Source: Uliginosibacterium sp.
GTDB lineage: Bacteria > Pseudomonadota > Gammaproteobacteria > Burkholderiales > Rhodocyclaceae
Assembly: GCA_016718265.1 (NCBI GenBank)
Contig: JADKDZ010000002.1
Span: 1 to 64,000 of the forward strand
Reading direction: 5' to 3'
Length of the DNA stretch: 64,000 nucleotides
In this document: positions 46,863-55,273 of the stretch, one piece after another
Numbering within the stretch: the stretch's first letter is position 1
How the letters are laid out: the number at the start of each line of letters is the position of its first letter
Program-made: the position numbers and the translations under genes
Notes under the pieces: generated by a model
Database searches by the model: none
What the model was told of the DNA's origin: nothing
The model's input: only the letters and a program-made list of their open reading frames with translations

Positions 46863-46893
46863 TGCCTGAAATGTGTTCAGTTTGCGTGCGAAG

Positions 46894-46919
46894 GCCGCCA
46901 GTGGTTCTGGCGGCTTTTT
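46894..46919 (+). terminator. Intrinsic terminator of flhDC
   Basis: GCCGCCAG / CTGGCGGC, eight perfect pairs with a 5-base loop, followed by TTTTT, 32 bases after the flhC stop. Confidence 0.92.
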
Positions 46920-46934
46920 GTTTGTGTGGGCACT

Positions 46935-46961
46935 TCAAGTTTTATTTCATGGTGCCGATAG
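46935..46961 (+). promoter_or_regulatory. FliA (sigma-28) promoter of the mot-che operon
   Basis: TCAAGTTT, 11 bases, GCCGATAG: seven of eight positions match the FliA consensus in each half with ideal spacing. It lies between the flhDC terminator and motA, 118 bases before ATG 47079, so mot-che would be a class III transcript. Confidence 0.8.
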
Positions 46962-47078
46962 TCAGCATGGGCACACGCGATGTGTGTCTATAAAACTGGG
47001 TGCCCTGAGAGATAGCGCCCGTCGATCCTTGCATGAAGTGCGGGCCTCCTGAGTACGTGGGTGGGCGAGGGTAAGAAG

Positions 47079-47936
47079 ATGTTCTTGATCATTGGCTATA
47101 TCATCATCTTGGCGTCCTCCCTGGGCACGTATTCCATACACGGTAGCTTGGCAGCGCTGTGGGTTCCGACCGAGTACATCGCGATCGTTGGTCTGACTAT
47201 CGGTGGCTTTGTCGCCGGCAACGGTAGCAAAGCGATCAAGGCGACGATTGGTGCCTTGCCAAAAGTGTTCAAGGGGTCGGGCTACAACAAGGCCATCTAC
47301 GTGGATGTGCTGTCAATGTTGTACGAGATACTGGCCAAGGTGCGTAAAGAAGGACTGATGTCGATCGAGAATGACATCGAGAATCCTGAGGCGAGCGCGA
47401 TTTTTTCCAAGTACCCGAAATTTGTTCATGATCATCATGCCGTGGAGTTCTTGACGGACTACTTGCGCATGATGGTAGGCGGGAATCTGAATGCCTTTGA
47501 ACTCGAGAACCTGATGGACATCGAGATCGAGACGCACCATAACGAAGCTCATCTGGCTCCCCACGTCGTGTCCAAGGTCGGCGACGCGACGCCCGCGTTC
47601 GGTATTGTGGTGGCGGTGATGGGTGTTGTGAATGTGATGGGCTCGGTCGGTGAGCCTCCGGCTGTTCTGGGGAAGATGATCGGTGGGGCCTTGGTCGGCA
47701 CTTTCCTGGGGATTCTGGTTTCGTATGGCTTTGTTTCTCCCGTTGCTGGGCAGTTGGAGCAGATATGTGAAGAGGAAGGCAAAATCTACCAGTGCATGAA
47801 AGTGGTGTTGCTTGCGAGCATGAGTGGCTACGCGCCGCAAGTGGCAGTAGAGTTTGGCCGCAAGGTACTGTTCTCCTCAGACCGCCCGACGTTCTCCGAG
47901 CTGGAAGAAGAAATCAAGAACCGGAAGGGGAAGTGA
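47079..47936 (+). CDS. motA: Flagellar motor stator protein MotA
   Basis: A 285-residue stator subunit with four transmembrane helices. Pairs of helices lie at about 1-50 and 165-215, around a cytoplasmic loop carrying the charged residues that contact FliG. The conserved PAFGIVVAVMGVVNVMG and a later proline in GFVSPVAGQLE are typical. ATG 47079 is preceded by GAGGG. It forms the proton channel with MotB, encoded 66 bases downstream. Confidence 0.96.
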   Translation: MFLIIGYIIILASSLGTYSIHGSLAALWVPTEYIAIVGLTIGGFVAGNGSKAIKATIGALPKVFKGSGYNKAIYVDVLSMLYEILAKVRKEGLMSIENDIENPEASAIFSKYPKFVHDHHAVEFLTDYLRMMVGGNLNAFELENLMDIEIETHHNEAHLAPHVVSKVGDATPAFGIVVAVMGVVNVMGSVGEPPAVLGKMIGGALVGTFLGILVSYGFVSPVAGQLEQICEEEGKIYQCMKVVLLASMSGYAPQVAVEFGRKVLFSSDRPTFSELEEEIKNRKGK

Positions 47937-48002
47937 GCGTGACTGCGCCACTTTCCCTTTTTTCTCCCACCCTGCTGACCTGATACCCGTTACGGACTCG
48001 TC

Positions 48003-49031
48003 ATGAGTAGCAACGACAACCAGCAACCCATCATCGTCAAGCGCATCAAGAAGGGAGGCGGTGGGGCTCACGGGGGGGCGTGGAAAATCGCCTATGCCGA
48101 CTTTGTGACGGCAATGATGGCCTTTTTTCTTTTGATGTGGCTGCTTGGTTCAACCACAAAAGGGGATTTGAAGGGGATTTCCGATTTCTTTCAGAACCCG
48201 CTGAAACTGTCGATGGCCGGAGGCCCAGGCTCTGGTGCTGCAAATTCTCCCTTGTCAGGCGGAGGGAAGGACTTGACCCAGTCGATTGGTGAGAGTGCCA
48301 AGAGTACCTACAAGGAGCCACGGCGTCCGAGTGAGATCAAAGTTGTGCCAGTGGATTCCAAACTGGCTCCGGAGGTTTCGCGGGTTAAACCTGTGTCGGA
48401 GGAGGCGAGGGCGCAGCAAGAGGAAAAGGAGCGAATGCTCCTGCAGGATGTCAAGGCGAGGCTTGAGGCTGTCATAGAAGCCAGTCCGGATCTTCGCCAG
48501 TTCAAAAAACAGCTGTTGCTGGATCTGACGTCGGAAGGGCTGAGAATCCAGATCGTCGATGAGCAGAATCGCCCGATGTTTGATTCTGCCAGCGCTGAAA
48601 TGAAGCCCTACACAAAGGTGATTGTGCGGGCGATTGGCCAAGTACTGAATCAGGTCGAGAATCGAATCAGCATTTCAGGCCATACGGATGCTGCGCAGTT
48701 TGCAGGGGGAGATCGAGGGTTCTCGAACTGGGAGCTTTCTGCCAACCGAAGTAACGCGTGTCGTCGCGAGCTTGTATTGGGCGGGCTGGATGATCGGAAG
48801 GTCATGCGGGTTGTGGGTTTGGCCTCCAGCATTCCGATGGATAGAAGTGACCCGTTCAGTGCCATTAACCGGCGCATTACGCTGATCGTCATGAACAAGC
48901 GGACTGAAGAAGCTGTTTTGCAGGAAGGGCAGAACCTCGATGTTCAGGCCGACGCGCCATTGGTGCCAGAGCCTATCGTCGAAGGAGCGCAGCGGGTATT
49001 GCGTGAGACGGGTACAACTCGACGCCCCTAG
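48003..49031 (+). CDS. motB: Flagellar motor protein MotB
   Basis: A 342-residue stator subunit. A basic cytoplasmic N-terminus is followed by one transmembrane helix with the proton-carrying Asp33 (YADFVTAMMAFFLLMWLL). A plug/linker region comes next, and a C-terminal OmpA-like peptidoglycan-binding domain (VENRISISGHTDAAQF, NWELSANRSNACRREL). The variable Pro/Glu-rich tail is longer than in enteric MotB. Confidence 0.95.
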   Translation: MSSNDNQQPIIVKRIKKGGGGAHGGAWKIAYADFVTAMMAFFLLMWLLGSTTKGDLKGISDFFQNPLKLSMAGGPGSGAANSPLSGGGKDLTQSIGESAKSTYKEPRRPSEIKVVPVDSKLAPEVSRVKPVSEEARAQQEEKERMLLQDVKARLEAVIEASPDLRQFKKQLLLDLTSEGLRIQIVDEQNRPMFDSASAEMKPYTKVIVRAIGQVLNQVENRISISGHTDAAQFAGGDRGFSNWELSANRSNACRRELVLGGLDDRKVMRVVGLASSIPMDRSDPFSAINRRITLIVMNKRTEEAVLQEGQNLDVQADAPLVPEPIVEGAQRVLRETGTTRRP

Positions 49032-49105
49032 TTCGTAGGTGCAGGGGATGTCGGCAGGGGTGTGCGTGTATTGCAGTGTCTTTCTTGAACTGGGGATTGA
49101 ACGGT

Positions 49106-50107
49106 ATGAAAGAATCCGAGAAGAAAACGCCGTTGCCAGGGAGACCTCCTTTAGCGACTGCCGTTCTGCGCGCAAAGACTGTGGGAGCGCCGCTCGCGAG
49201 CGATGCGACTGTGCGACCGGGCAAGCTGGCGAGTCAGAACGCGGCGATTTTTGATGTTCTTAAGAAAATTGACACGGGTACACGTGAATTCGACTACACG
49301 CCACAAGACTTTGAACGTGTAAGAGTGTTGATATACAAGCATGCCGGCATATCTCTCTCTCCTGTCAAGCAGGATATGGTTTATAGCCGCCTTGCTCGAC
49401 GGTTAAGAACCAAAGGACTGAAGCGGTTTGCAGATTATCTGGATCAGCTTGAGCGCAGCAACGATGCGGCGGAGTGGGAGGCTTTCGTGAATGCCTTGAC
49501 CACGAATCTGACTTCTTTCTTTCGCGAGGCTCACCACTTTGATTTGCTGGGCGAGCAAATGCGGAAATGCCCGGATAGGCGGCCCTTCAAAATCTGGTGC
49601 AGCGCCGCCTCAACTGGCGAGGAGCCTTATTCTCTGGCGATGACCGCCTTTGAAGTTTTCGGTAGCAATCCTCCTGTGCAGATTATCGCTTCTGACCTGG
49701 ATACCAACGTCTTGGCGCACGGACAGAAAGGGGTTTACACCCTGGACCGTGTCGAGCGGATGGATAAGGAACGTGTACAACGATTCTTTTTGCGCGGCAC
49801 AGGCGTTCAGGATGGCCACGTCAAGGTTCGTCCCGAATTGCAGCGCTTGATCAGTTTTAAACAGATCAATCTGCTGGATTCGACGTGGGCATTAAAGGAG
49901 ACGTTTGACGCGATATTTTGTCGGAACGTCATGATCTACTTCGACAAGGACACGCAGTACAAGATATTGGAGCGTTTTGTGGGGCTACTTCAGCCGCAAG
50001 GCTTGCTGTATGCAGGGCATTCGGAGAACTTCATTCACGCAGCCAACTTGTTCAAGTCTTTGGGCCGCACGGTATATGCACGTAGCGACGCGGCGGTTCG
50101 GCGCTAG
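49106..50107 (+). CDS. cheR: Chemotaxis protein methyltransferase CheR
   Basis: A 333-residue enzyme that methylates glutamates of chemoreceptors with S-adenosylmethionine. After a roughly 60-residue variable N-terminal extension come the helical CheR N domain (RVLIYKHAGISLSPVKQDMV) and the Rossmann domain with IWCSAASTGEEPYSLAM, LDTNVLAHGQKGVY and DAIFCRNVMIYFDK. The extension is longer than in E. coli. ATG 49106 is preferred over GTG 49076. No C-terminal pentapeptide-binding oddity is visible. Confidence 0.93.
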   Translation: MKESEKKTPLPGRPPLATAVLRAKTVGAPLASDATVRPGKLASQNAAIFDVLKKIDTGTREFDYTPQDFERVRVLIYKHAGISLSPVKQDMVYSRLARRLRTKGLKRFADYLDQLERSNDAAEWEAFVNALTTNLTSFFREAHHFDLLGEQMRKCPDRRPFKIWCSAASTGEEPYSLAMTAFEVFGSNPPVQIIASDLDTNVLAHGQKGVYTLDRVERMDKERVQRFFLRGTGVQDGHVKVRPELQRLISFKQINLLDSTWALKETFDAIFCRNVMIYFDKDTQYKILERFVGLLQPQGLLYAGHSENFIHAANLFKSLGRTVYARSDAAVRR

Positions 50108-50189
50108 CGCGGACGCCGTGCGGAATTTGTAGCGAGCCTCTCTTCATGGGCGACAAATGGCCACTGTTTCAGTCTCTGGAGTTTAGCGA

Positions 50190-51260
50190 ATGAAGATTCG
50201 GGTGTTGGTCGTGGATGACTCTGCACTGATGAGGGCTGTGTTGTCGGAGGTCATTAACGCGCGCGCCGATATGCAAGTGGTTGGTGTGGCGAAAAATGCA
50301 CTGGAAGCCCAAGAGAGCATCAAGTCACTGAGCCCTGATGTCATGACGCTCGACGTAGACATGCCCCATGTGAACGGACTTGATTTTCTGGCGCAGGTCA
50401 TGAAGCAGCGGCCGATGCCCGTCATCATGGTATCCAGCCTGACTGAGCGTGGATCAGAGACGACGCTGCGCGCGTTGGAACTCGGTGCGGTTGATTTCGT
50501 GCCCAAGCCGAAAATCGATCCAGTGGGTGGAATCAAGGCGTATGCGGACGAGCTTTGCGACAAGATTCGTGCAGCGAAACTCTCAAATCGCCGAGCGCTG
50601 CCTCCGGAGGGTAGCAAGCCTGTCGAACGGACGCCAACGGCCGAGACGCTCCCCCCGCTTTCCTCGCGGATACTCCAGGAACGGCTGGTGATGATTGGCG
50701 CTTCGACAGGCGGTACTGAAGCAATCAAGGAAGTCCTGACTGGTTTTCCTGAAAAGATGCCCGGGATCATGATTGTGCAACATATGCCCGAAATGTTTAC
50801 CGGGTCGTTCGCCAAGCGGCTTGACGGATTGTGTAAGATTCGCGTGAAAGAGGCCGAAGACGGCGAGAGTATCAAGCCTGGCGTTGCTTACATCGCCCCC
50901 GGACACTCTCACCTTTCAGTGCAGCGCAGCGCGACAGGTTTTAGCTGCGAACTTTCGCGGGCTGAGCCTGTGAACCGTCATCGTCCCTCTGTCGATGTTC
51001 TGTTTAATTCCGCGGCTCGGGTTGTCGGGGCGCAAGGGCTGGGCGTCATGCTTACCGGGATGGGCAAGGATGGTGCGATGGGAATGCTGGCAATGAGAAA
51101 AGCCGGTGCATATAACATTTGTCAGGATCAACAGAGTTGTGTTGTCTGGGGAATGCCGCGCGAGGCAACAATCAATGGGGCTGCCCATGAAGTCGTAGCG
51201 CTCGCGGGTGTGGCAGGACGGGTTCTTGCGCGCTTGCGTGCTCCGGATAGTCGAAGTTAG
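50190..51260 (+). CDS. cheB: Protein-glutamate methylesterase CheB
   Basis: A 356-residue receptor demethylase/deamidase. The N-terminal receiver domain has Asp9/Asp10 and the phospho-acceptor Asp55 (VMTLDVDMPHVNG). A linker joins the methylesterase domain with the serine in GASTGGTEAIKEV, His in IMIVQHMPEMF and Asp in GMGKDGAMGM. CTGGAG precedes ATG 50190. No CheD gene lies beside it. Confidence 0.96.
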   Translation: MKIRVLVVDDSALMRAVLSEVINARADMQVVGVAKNALEAQESIKSLSPDVMTLDVDMPHVNGLDFLAQVMKQRPMPVIMVSSLTERGSETTLRALELGAVDFVPKPKIDPVGGIKAYADELCDKIRAAKLSNRRALPPEGSKPVERTPTAETLPPLSSRILQERLVMIGASTGGTEAIKEVLTGFPEKMPGIMIVQHMPEMFTGSFAKRLDGLCKIRVKEAEDGESIKPGVAYIAPGHSHLSVQRSATGFSCELSRAEPVNRHRPSVDVLFNSAARVVGAQGLGVMLTGMGKDGAMGMLAMRKAGAYNICQDQQSCVVWGMPREATINGAAHEVVALAGVAGRVLARLRAPDSRS

Positions 51261-51309
51261 TGGCACAGGTTGATGGGCTGAGCCGATAGTTTTCAATAGG
51301 AGGTCCGCA

Positions 51310-51615
51310 ATGGATACACAGGTAACGATCAAAGAGTCGCAAGCGGTATTGCGACTGTCCGGACGTTTTGATTTCAAGGCTCACCGAGAGTTTCGAGAAG
51401 CGGTCGATAGCGTCTTGTCGCAAGCCGGCGCGCGCGGTGTACAGGTGGATCTGGCAGACGTGACGTATCTTGACAGTTCAGCCTTGGGGATGCTGCTAAT
51501 GTTGCGCGACAAGGCAAAGACCGTGAGCAAAGAGGTGGCATTGGTTGGCGTGAAGGGGAGCGTGCGGCAGGTTCTCGATATCGCCAACTTCTCGAAGCTC
51601 TTCTCCATCAGCTGA
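51310..51615 (+). CDS. STAS-domain anti-sigma-factor-antagonist-like protein
   Basis: A 101-residue single STAS domain. The phosphorylatable serine lies at residue 56 or 57 in VTYLDSSALGMLLMLRDK, as in SpoIIAA-type antagonists. ATG 51310 follows TAGGAGG. Its position between cheB and cheV suggests a role in this operon, for example partner switching that tunes chemotaxis, biofilm or c-di-GMP output. The cognate kinase/phosphatase (HATPase or PP2C) is not in the window. Confidence 0.9.
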   Translation: MDTQVTIKESQAVLRLSGRFDFKAHREFREAVDSVLSQAGARGVQVDLADVTYLDSSALGMLLMLRDKAKTVSKEVALVGVKGSVRQVLDIANFSKLFSIS

Positions 51616-51873
51616 GCCTGAAACTGGGGCTGGCGAGTGCCAGATACGCGAGCGACTGCAGCCTTCCCTGCCTGATGCAGGATCGCTTCATTTGGGTGGC
51701 CGACGTGCTCTAGTGCGTTTTGATGCGTTTTTTGTGTTGGCGCCAAGTGTTTCAGGTGGGTCTTTGGGCACTGCGGCGGGTCTCAAGTTCTTTAGTAGAG
51801 GGTCGTAAACCCCTTAGGTGCGAAGCTAAGTGTGCGCACGCGGAGGAGACTGGTTCATGGAACGGAGATTGCC

Positions 51874-52836
51874 ATGTCGGAATTGCTAAAAAGCATCGAT
51901 GCGAGGACTCGGCTTGCGGGGACCAACAAGTTAGAGATATTGCTTTTTTCGCTTGGCACTGATGATCGAACCGGGCGGCGGGAGAGCTTCGGCATCAACG
52001 TATTCAAGGTTCGCGAAGTCATGCGCACGCCGCCAATCACTGCGGCGCCAGACATGCAGAATGGCGTGGAAGGCATGGTGTCGCTGCGTGGGCAGCTTGT
52101 ACCAATAGTTGATTTGGCCAAGTTTGCCGGCATTGACCCGAATGGCAAGCGCGACATCATGATCGTGACTGAGTACAACGGTCACACCCAAGGTTTCCTC
52201 GTCGAGGCAGTTGATACGATTTTGCGCCTCGACTGGGCTCAGATGAAAATCCCCCCTGAAATGCTGACTTCAAAACTTGGGGGCCTCGTAACTGCCGTGA
52301 CGGAGCTCGAGGACGGTCGCCTGATCATGATGCTCGACGTCGAGAAGGTGCTGTCCGAGACCACCAAGTACGACGACGAGTATCTCTTCAAGGATATCAA
52401 ACCGATTGATCGAGATTTCATGGTCTTGTTTGCCGATGATTCCTCGGTTGCGAGAAAGCAGATTGAAAAGACCCTTAAGGCAATGGATGTGCGCTATGTC
52501 GCCGCAGTGAATGGGCGTGTCGCCTGGGATGAGCTTGAACGCATCGCGCGGCATGCCGAAGTAACCGGCCGAAAAGTGTGGGAAGTCCTGAATCTCGTCC
52601 TGACCGACGTCGAGATGCCTGAAATGGATGGCTACATTCTGACAAAGAAAATCAAGACCGATCCGAGATTTGATGGCGTTCCGGTTTTGATGCATTCATC
52701 GCTGTCAAGCATGTCCAATCAGACGCTAGGCAAGTCTGTGGGCGTTGATGGCTATGTCCACAAATTTGAGCCTCATCGTTTATCCGATGCGATCAGGGCA
52801 ATGCTTGTCCCGGATCAGTTGATTGATGCGGTTTAA
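51874..52836 (+). CDS. cheV: Chemotaxis coupling protein CheV (first copy)
   Basis: A 320-residue adaptor: a CheW-like domain (about 15-165, with FGINVFKVREVMRTPPITAAP and GMVSLRGQLVPIVDL) fused to a receiver domain (about 190-315, acceptor Asp in LVLTDVEMPEMDG). CheV couples receptors to CheA and is phosphorylated for adaptation. ATG 51874 is used. A weak FliA-like element (TCAAGTTC, 11 bases, GTCGTAAA) lies at 51783-51809. Confidence 0.93.
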   Translation: MSELLKSIDARTRLAGTNKLEILLFSLGTDDRTGRRESFGINVFKVREVMRTPPITAAPDMQNGVEGMVSLRGQLVPIVDLAKFAGIDPNGKRDIMIVTEYNGHTQGFLVEAVDTILRLDWAQMKIPPEMLTSKLGGLVTAVTELEDGRLIMMLDVEKVLSETTKYDDEYLFKDIKPIDRDFMVLFADDSSVARKQIEKTLKAMDVRYVAAVNGRVAWDELERIARHAEVTGRKVWEVLNLVLTDVEMPEMDGYILTKKIKTDPRFDGVPVLMHSSLSSMSNQTLGKSVGVDGYVHKFEPHRLSDAIRAMLVPDQLIDAV

Positions 52837-52869
52837 GGCCTGGACCTTGCGCCACAAAGGGGCATAACA

Positions 52870-53817
52870 ATGGAACGTGCTAATACGAATCTGCTCGAAG
52901 CGGTGGATGCCCGTACGAAGCTGGCTGGTTCTAACAGGATGGAAATCCTGCTTTTTTCTCTCGGCACCAGCGAGATATTCGGGATCAACGTATTCAAGGT
53001 CAGGGAGGTGTGTCGAACGCCCTTCATCACCAAGGCGCCAAATATGCCGGGAGGCGTGCAGGGCCTGATTTCCCTCCGCGGTAACGTCATCCCTGTGCTG
53101 TCTCTTGCAAAGGTGCTTGGGCTGGCACGTGCCGGACAGCCACTGGGCAATTCGATGATGGTGACCGAGTACAGCAAACGGACCTTGGGTTTTCTGGTGG
53201 ACGGCGTCGACCGGATTATTCGTGTTGAGTGGGACAAAGTCCGGCAGCCTGAGAATATGGCCGGAACGACACAGGGCTATATCACGGCAATTACAGAGCT
53301 GGCGGATGGCAAGCTCGTCTCGATTCTTGACGTCGAGACCATCTTGTCGCAGACCTTTGGTGAGGCGCCTGTTGGGCAAATATCGGCGCTCGAAAAAGGT
53401 GTGGAGGCCAACGTATTTTTTGTTGATGACTCGGCTGTCGCGCGCAAGCGTATCGTAGAGGTGCTCGACAAATTGGGTGCTCGCCACAAGCATGCCTTGA
53501 ATGGTCTTGAAGCCTGGACGAGGCTTGAAGGGATGGCGACGCATGCGCAGCAGCAAAAGCGTCACTTGGCAGACGAGATCAGTCTGATTCTGGTGGATGC
53601 CGAGATGCCCGAAATGGACGGGTATGTGCTCACGCGAAATATCAAGGGAGATCAGCGTTTTGATGGCATTCCCGTTGTAATGCATTCGTCGTTGTCGTCA
53701 GAAGCGAATCGATCAATGGGTAAGGCGGTTGGTGTCGATGCCTACGTGGCGAAGTTTGACGCCGAGATACTCGCTGAAACCCTGCGGCCATACCTTTCCA
53801 AAGCTTTCAAGGAATAA
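52870..53817 (+). CDS. cheV: Chemotaxis coupling protein CheV (second copy)
   Basis: A 315-residue second CheV, 33 bases after the first, with the same layout. The CheW-like domain has GINVFKVREVCRTPFITKAP and GLISLRGNVIPVLSL; the receiver has its acceptor Asp in ISLILVDAEMPEMDGYVL. It is clearly paralogous to the first copy (conserved DARTKLAGSN and INVFKVREV) but diverged in the linker and receiver, so the duplication is old. The two may serve different receptors. Confidence 0.93.
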   Translation: MERANTNLLEAVDARTKLAGSNRMEILLFSLGTSEIFGINVFKVREVCRTPFITKAPNMPGGVQGLISLRGNVIPVLSLAKVLGLARAGQPLGNSMMVTEYSKRTLGFLVDGVDRIIRVEWDKVRQPENMAGTTQGYITAITELADGKLVSILDVETILSQTFGEAPVGQISALEKGVEANVFFVDDSAVARKRIVEVLDKLGARHKHALNGLEAWTRLEGMATHAQQQKRHLADEISLILVDAEMPEMDGYVLTRNIKGDQRFDGIPVVMHSSLSSEANRSMGKAVGVDAYVAKFDAEILAETLRPYLSKAFKE

Positions 53818-53833
53818 CCGGAGAAACATAACC

Positions 53834-54226
53834 ATGTCGGATCCAAAAATGAAATTTCTCGTGGTTGACGATTTTTCGACAATGCGTCGGATAGTCAGGA
53901 ATCTGCTCAAAGAGTTGGGTTATACCAACGTCGATGAGGCGGAAGATGGTGTGGTGGCCATGCAGAAGTTGACTTCAGGCGGCATCGATTTCGTTGTGAC
54001 TGACTGGAATATGCCAAACATGACAGGCATCGAGTTGCTTAGGGCTATTCGCGCGAATGCGCAACTCAGTCATTTGCCGGTTCTTATGATTACCGCCGAA
54101 GCCAAGAAAGAGAACATCGTTGAGGCCGCTCAGGCGGGTGCTAGCGGCTATATCGTGAAGCCTTTTACCGCGGCTACGCTGTCTGAGAAGCTGGCCAAGA
54201 TCTTTGAAAAAATGGCTAAGACCTAA
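53834..54226 (+). CDS. cheY: Chemotaxis response regulator CheY
   Basis: A 130-residue single-domain receiver that binds the flagellar switch when phosphorylated. All key positions match E. coli numbering: Asp12/Asp13, acceptor Asp57 with Trp58, Thr87, Tyr106 and Lys109. ATG 53834 lies 16 bases after the second cheV. The gene is followed by a small GCGCTC/GAGCGC hairpin (54259-54274) before cheZ. Confidence 0.97.
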   Translation: MSDPKMKFLVVDDFSTMRRIVRNLLKELGYTNVDEAEDGVVAMQKLTSGGIDFVVTDWNMPNMTGIELLRAIRANAQLSHLPVLMITAEAKKENIVEAAQAGASGYIVKPFTAATLSEKLAKIFEKMAKT

Positions 54227-54309
54227 TTGGAACGGCATTTGTTTCTGGATCTGTACTTGCGCTCTTTAGAGCGCGGCCACACGACAGTAGAGGATTAGGA
54301 GTCATCATT

Positions 54310-55212
54310 ATGGCCAAACGGCTAAAAGCAGATGAATCTGGTGATAACGACGATCTGCAAGCACTATTCGACTCGATCGCCGAGTCAGCGAACAAACACA
54401 AGGAAGTCGCGCCTCAGGCTGCTGCTCCTGCACCTGCTCCGGCCCATGTCGACGATGTGGAGTCTGGAGATTCGGACGAGTTACAGGCGCTGTTTGATAC
54501 GCTGGTTCAGCAAGGCGCTTCAGGTTCTGCAGGTACGCAGAGTCTCGATACAGGAGTGAATCTCAAGGAAGTCGTTGCCGCTGCGGCTTCAATGTCAGAA
54601 GCCGAGCGTCACCAGTCTGCCTTCCTTCAGATCGGCCAGTTGACGCGATTGCTTCACGATACGATCCGACAGCTCGGCTATGACAGGATGCTTGAGGAAA
54701 CGGCAGAAAAGCTGCCTGATGCTCGTCAGCGTTTGTCTTATATATCGCAGATGACGGAGCAGGCTGCCAGCCGTGTGCTGAATGCGACCGATATCGCGAA
54801 GCCAATTCAGGATCGCATTGAAGAACAGGCCGGGAATCTGAGCTCAAGATGGTCTGAGCTTTATGACAAAAAACTCTCTGTAGACCAGTTCAAGGCGCTT
54901 GCTGGCGAGACGAGGGCTTTTCTGGATCAAGCGCAGCGTGATAGCAAGGTTGTCAACGAACAGTTGCTTGAGATCATGATGGCGCAGGACTTCCAGGATC
55001 TTACCGGTCAGGTCATCAAGAAAATTGTCGAGATGGCGTCGAAGATGGAAGATGGCTTGCTGAAAGTGCTGATCGATATCATGCCGGAAAACAAGCGGTC
55101 TCAAGCAGAGGGTGGTTTGTTGAACGGCCCGGTCGTCGACTCCAAAGGGCGTGACGATGTGGTAACAAGTCAAGAGCAGGTCGATGACTTGCTTGATAGT
55201 TTGGGGTTCTGA
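54310..55212 (+). CDS. cheZ: CheY-P phosphatase CheZ
   Basis: A 300-residue phosphatase that removes phosphate from CheY. The long four-helix-bundle hairpin carries the catalytic motif MAQDFQDLTGQVIKK, and the C-terminal peptide VDDLLDSLGF is the classical CheY tether. Unusually for E. coli-type CheZ, the N-terminal 70 residues hold two copies of a look-alike motif, DDLQALFDSI (14-23) and DELQALFDTL (56-65), separated by an Ala/Pro linker. About 90 residues longer than E. coli CheZ. Confidence 0.94.
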   Translation: MAKRLKADESGDNDDLQALFDSIAESANKHKEVAPQAAAPAPAPAHVDDVESGDSDELQALFDTLVQQGASGSAGTQSLDTGVNLKEVVAAAASMSEAERHQSAFLQIGQLTRLLHDTIRQLGYDRMLEETAEKLPDARQRLSYISQMTEQAASRVLNATDIAKPIQDRIEEQAGNLSSRWSELYDKKLSVDQFKALAGETRAFLDQAQRDSKVVNEQLLEIMMAQDFQDLTGQVIKKIVEMASKMEDGLLKVLIDIMPENKRSQAEGGLLNGPVVDSKGRDDVVTSQEQVDDLLDSLGF

Positions 55213-55273
55213 TCAAGCTGGCGTGTGGGGGCTTGAGCAGTGGCGATGAATTGGAACTAGACCGGAGTCAGCC

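Noticed and set aside
51282..51289. GCCGATAG before the STAS gene as a FliA -10
   Set aside because: The -35 position (51263-51270) does not resemble TAAAGTTT.
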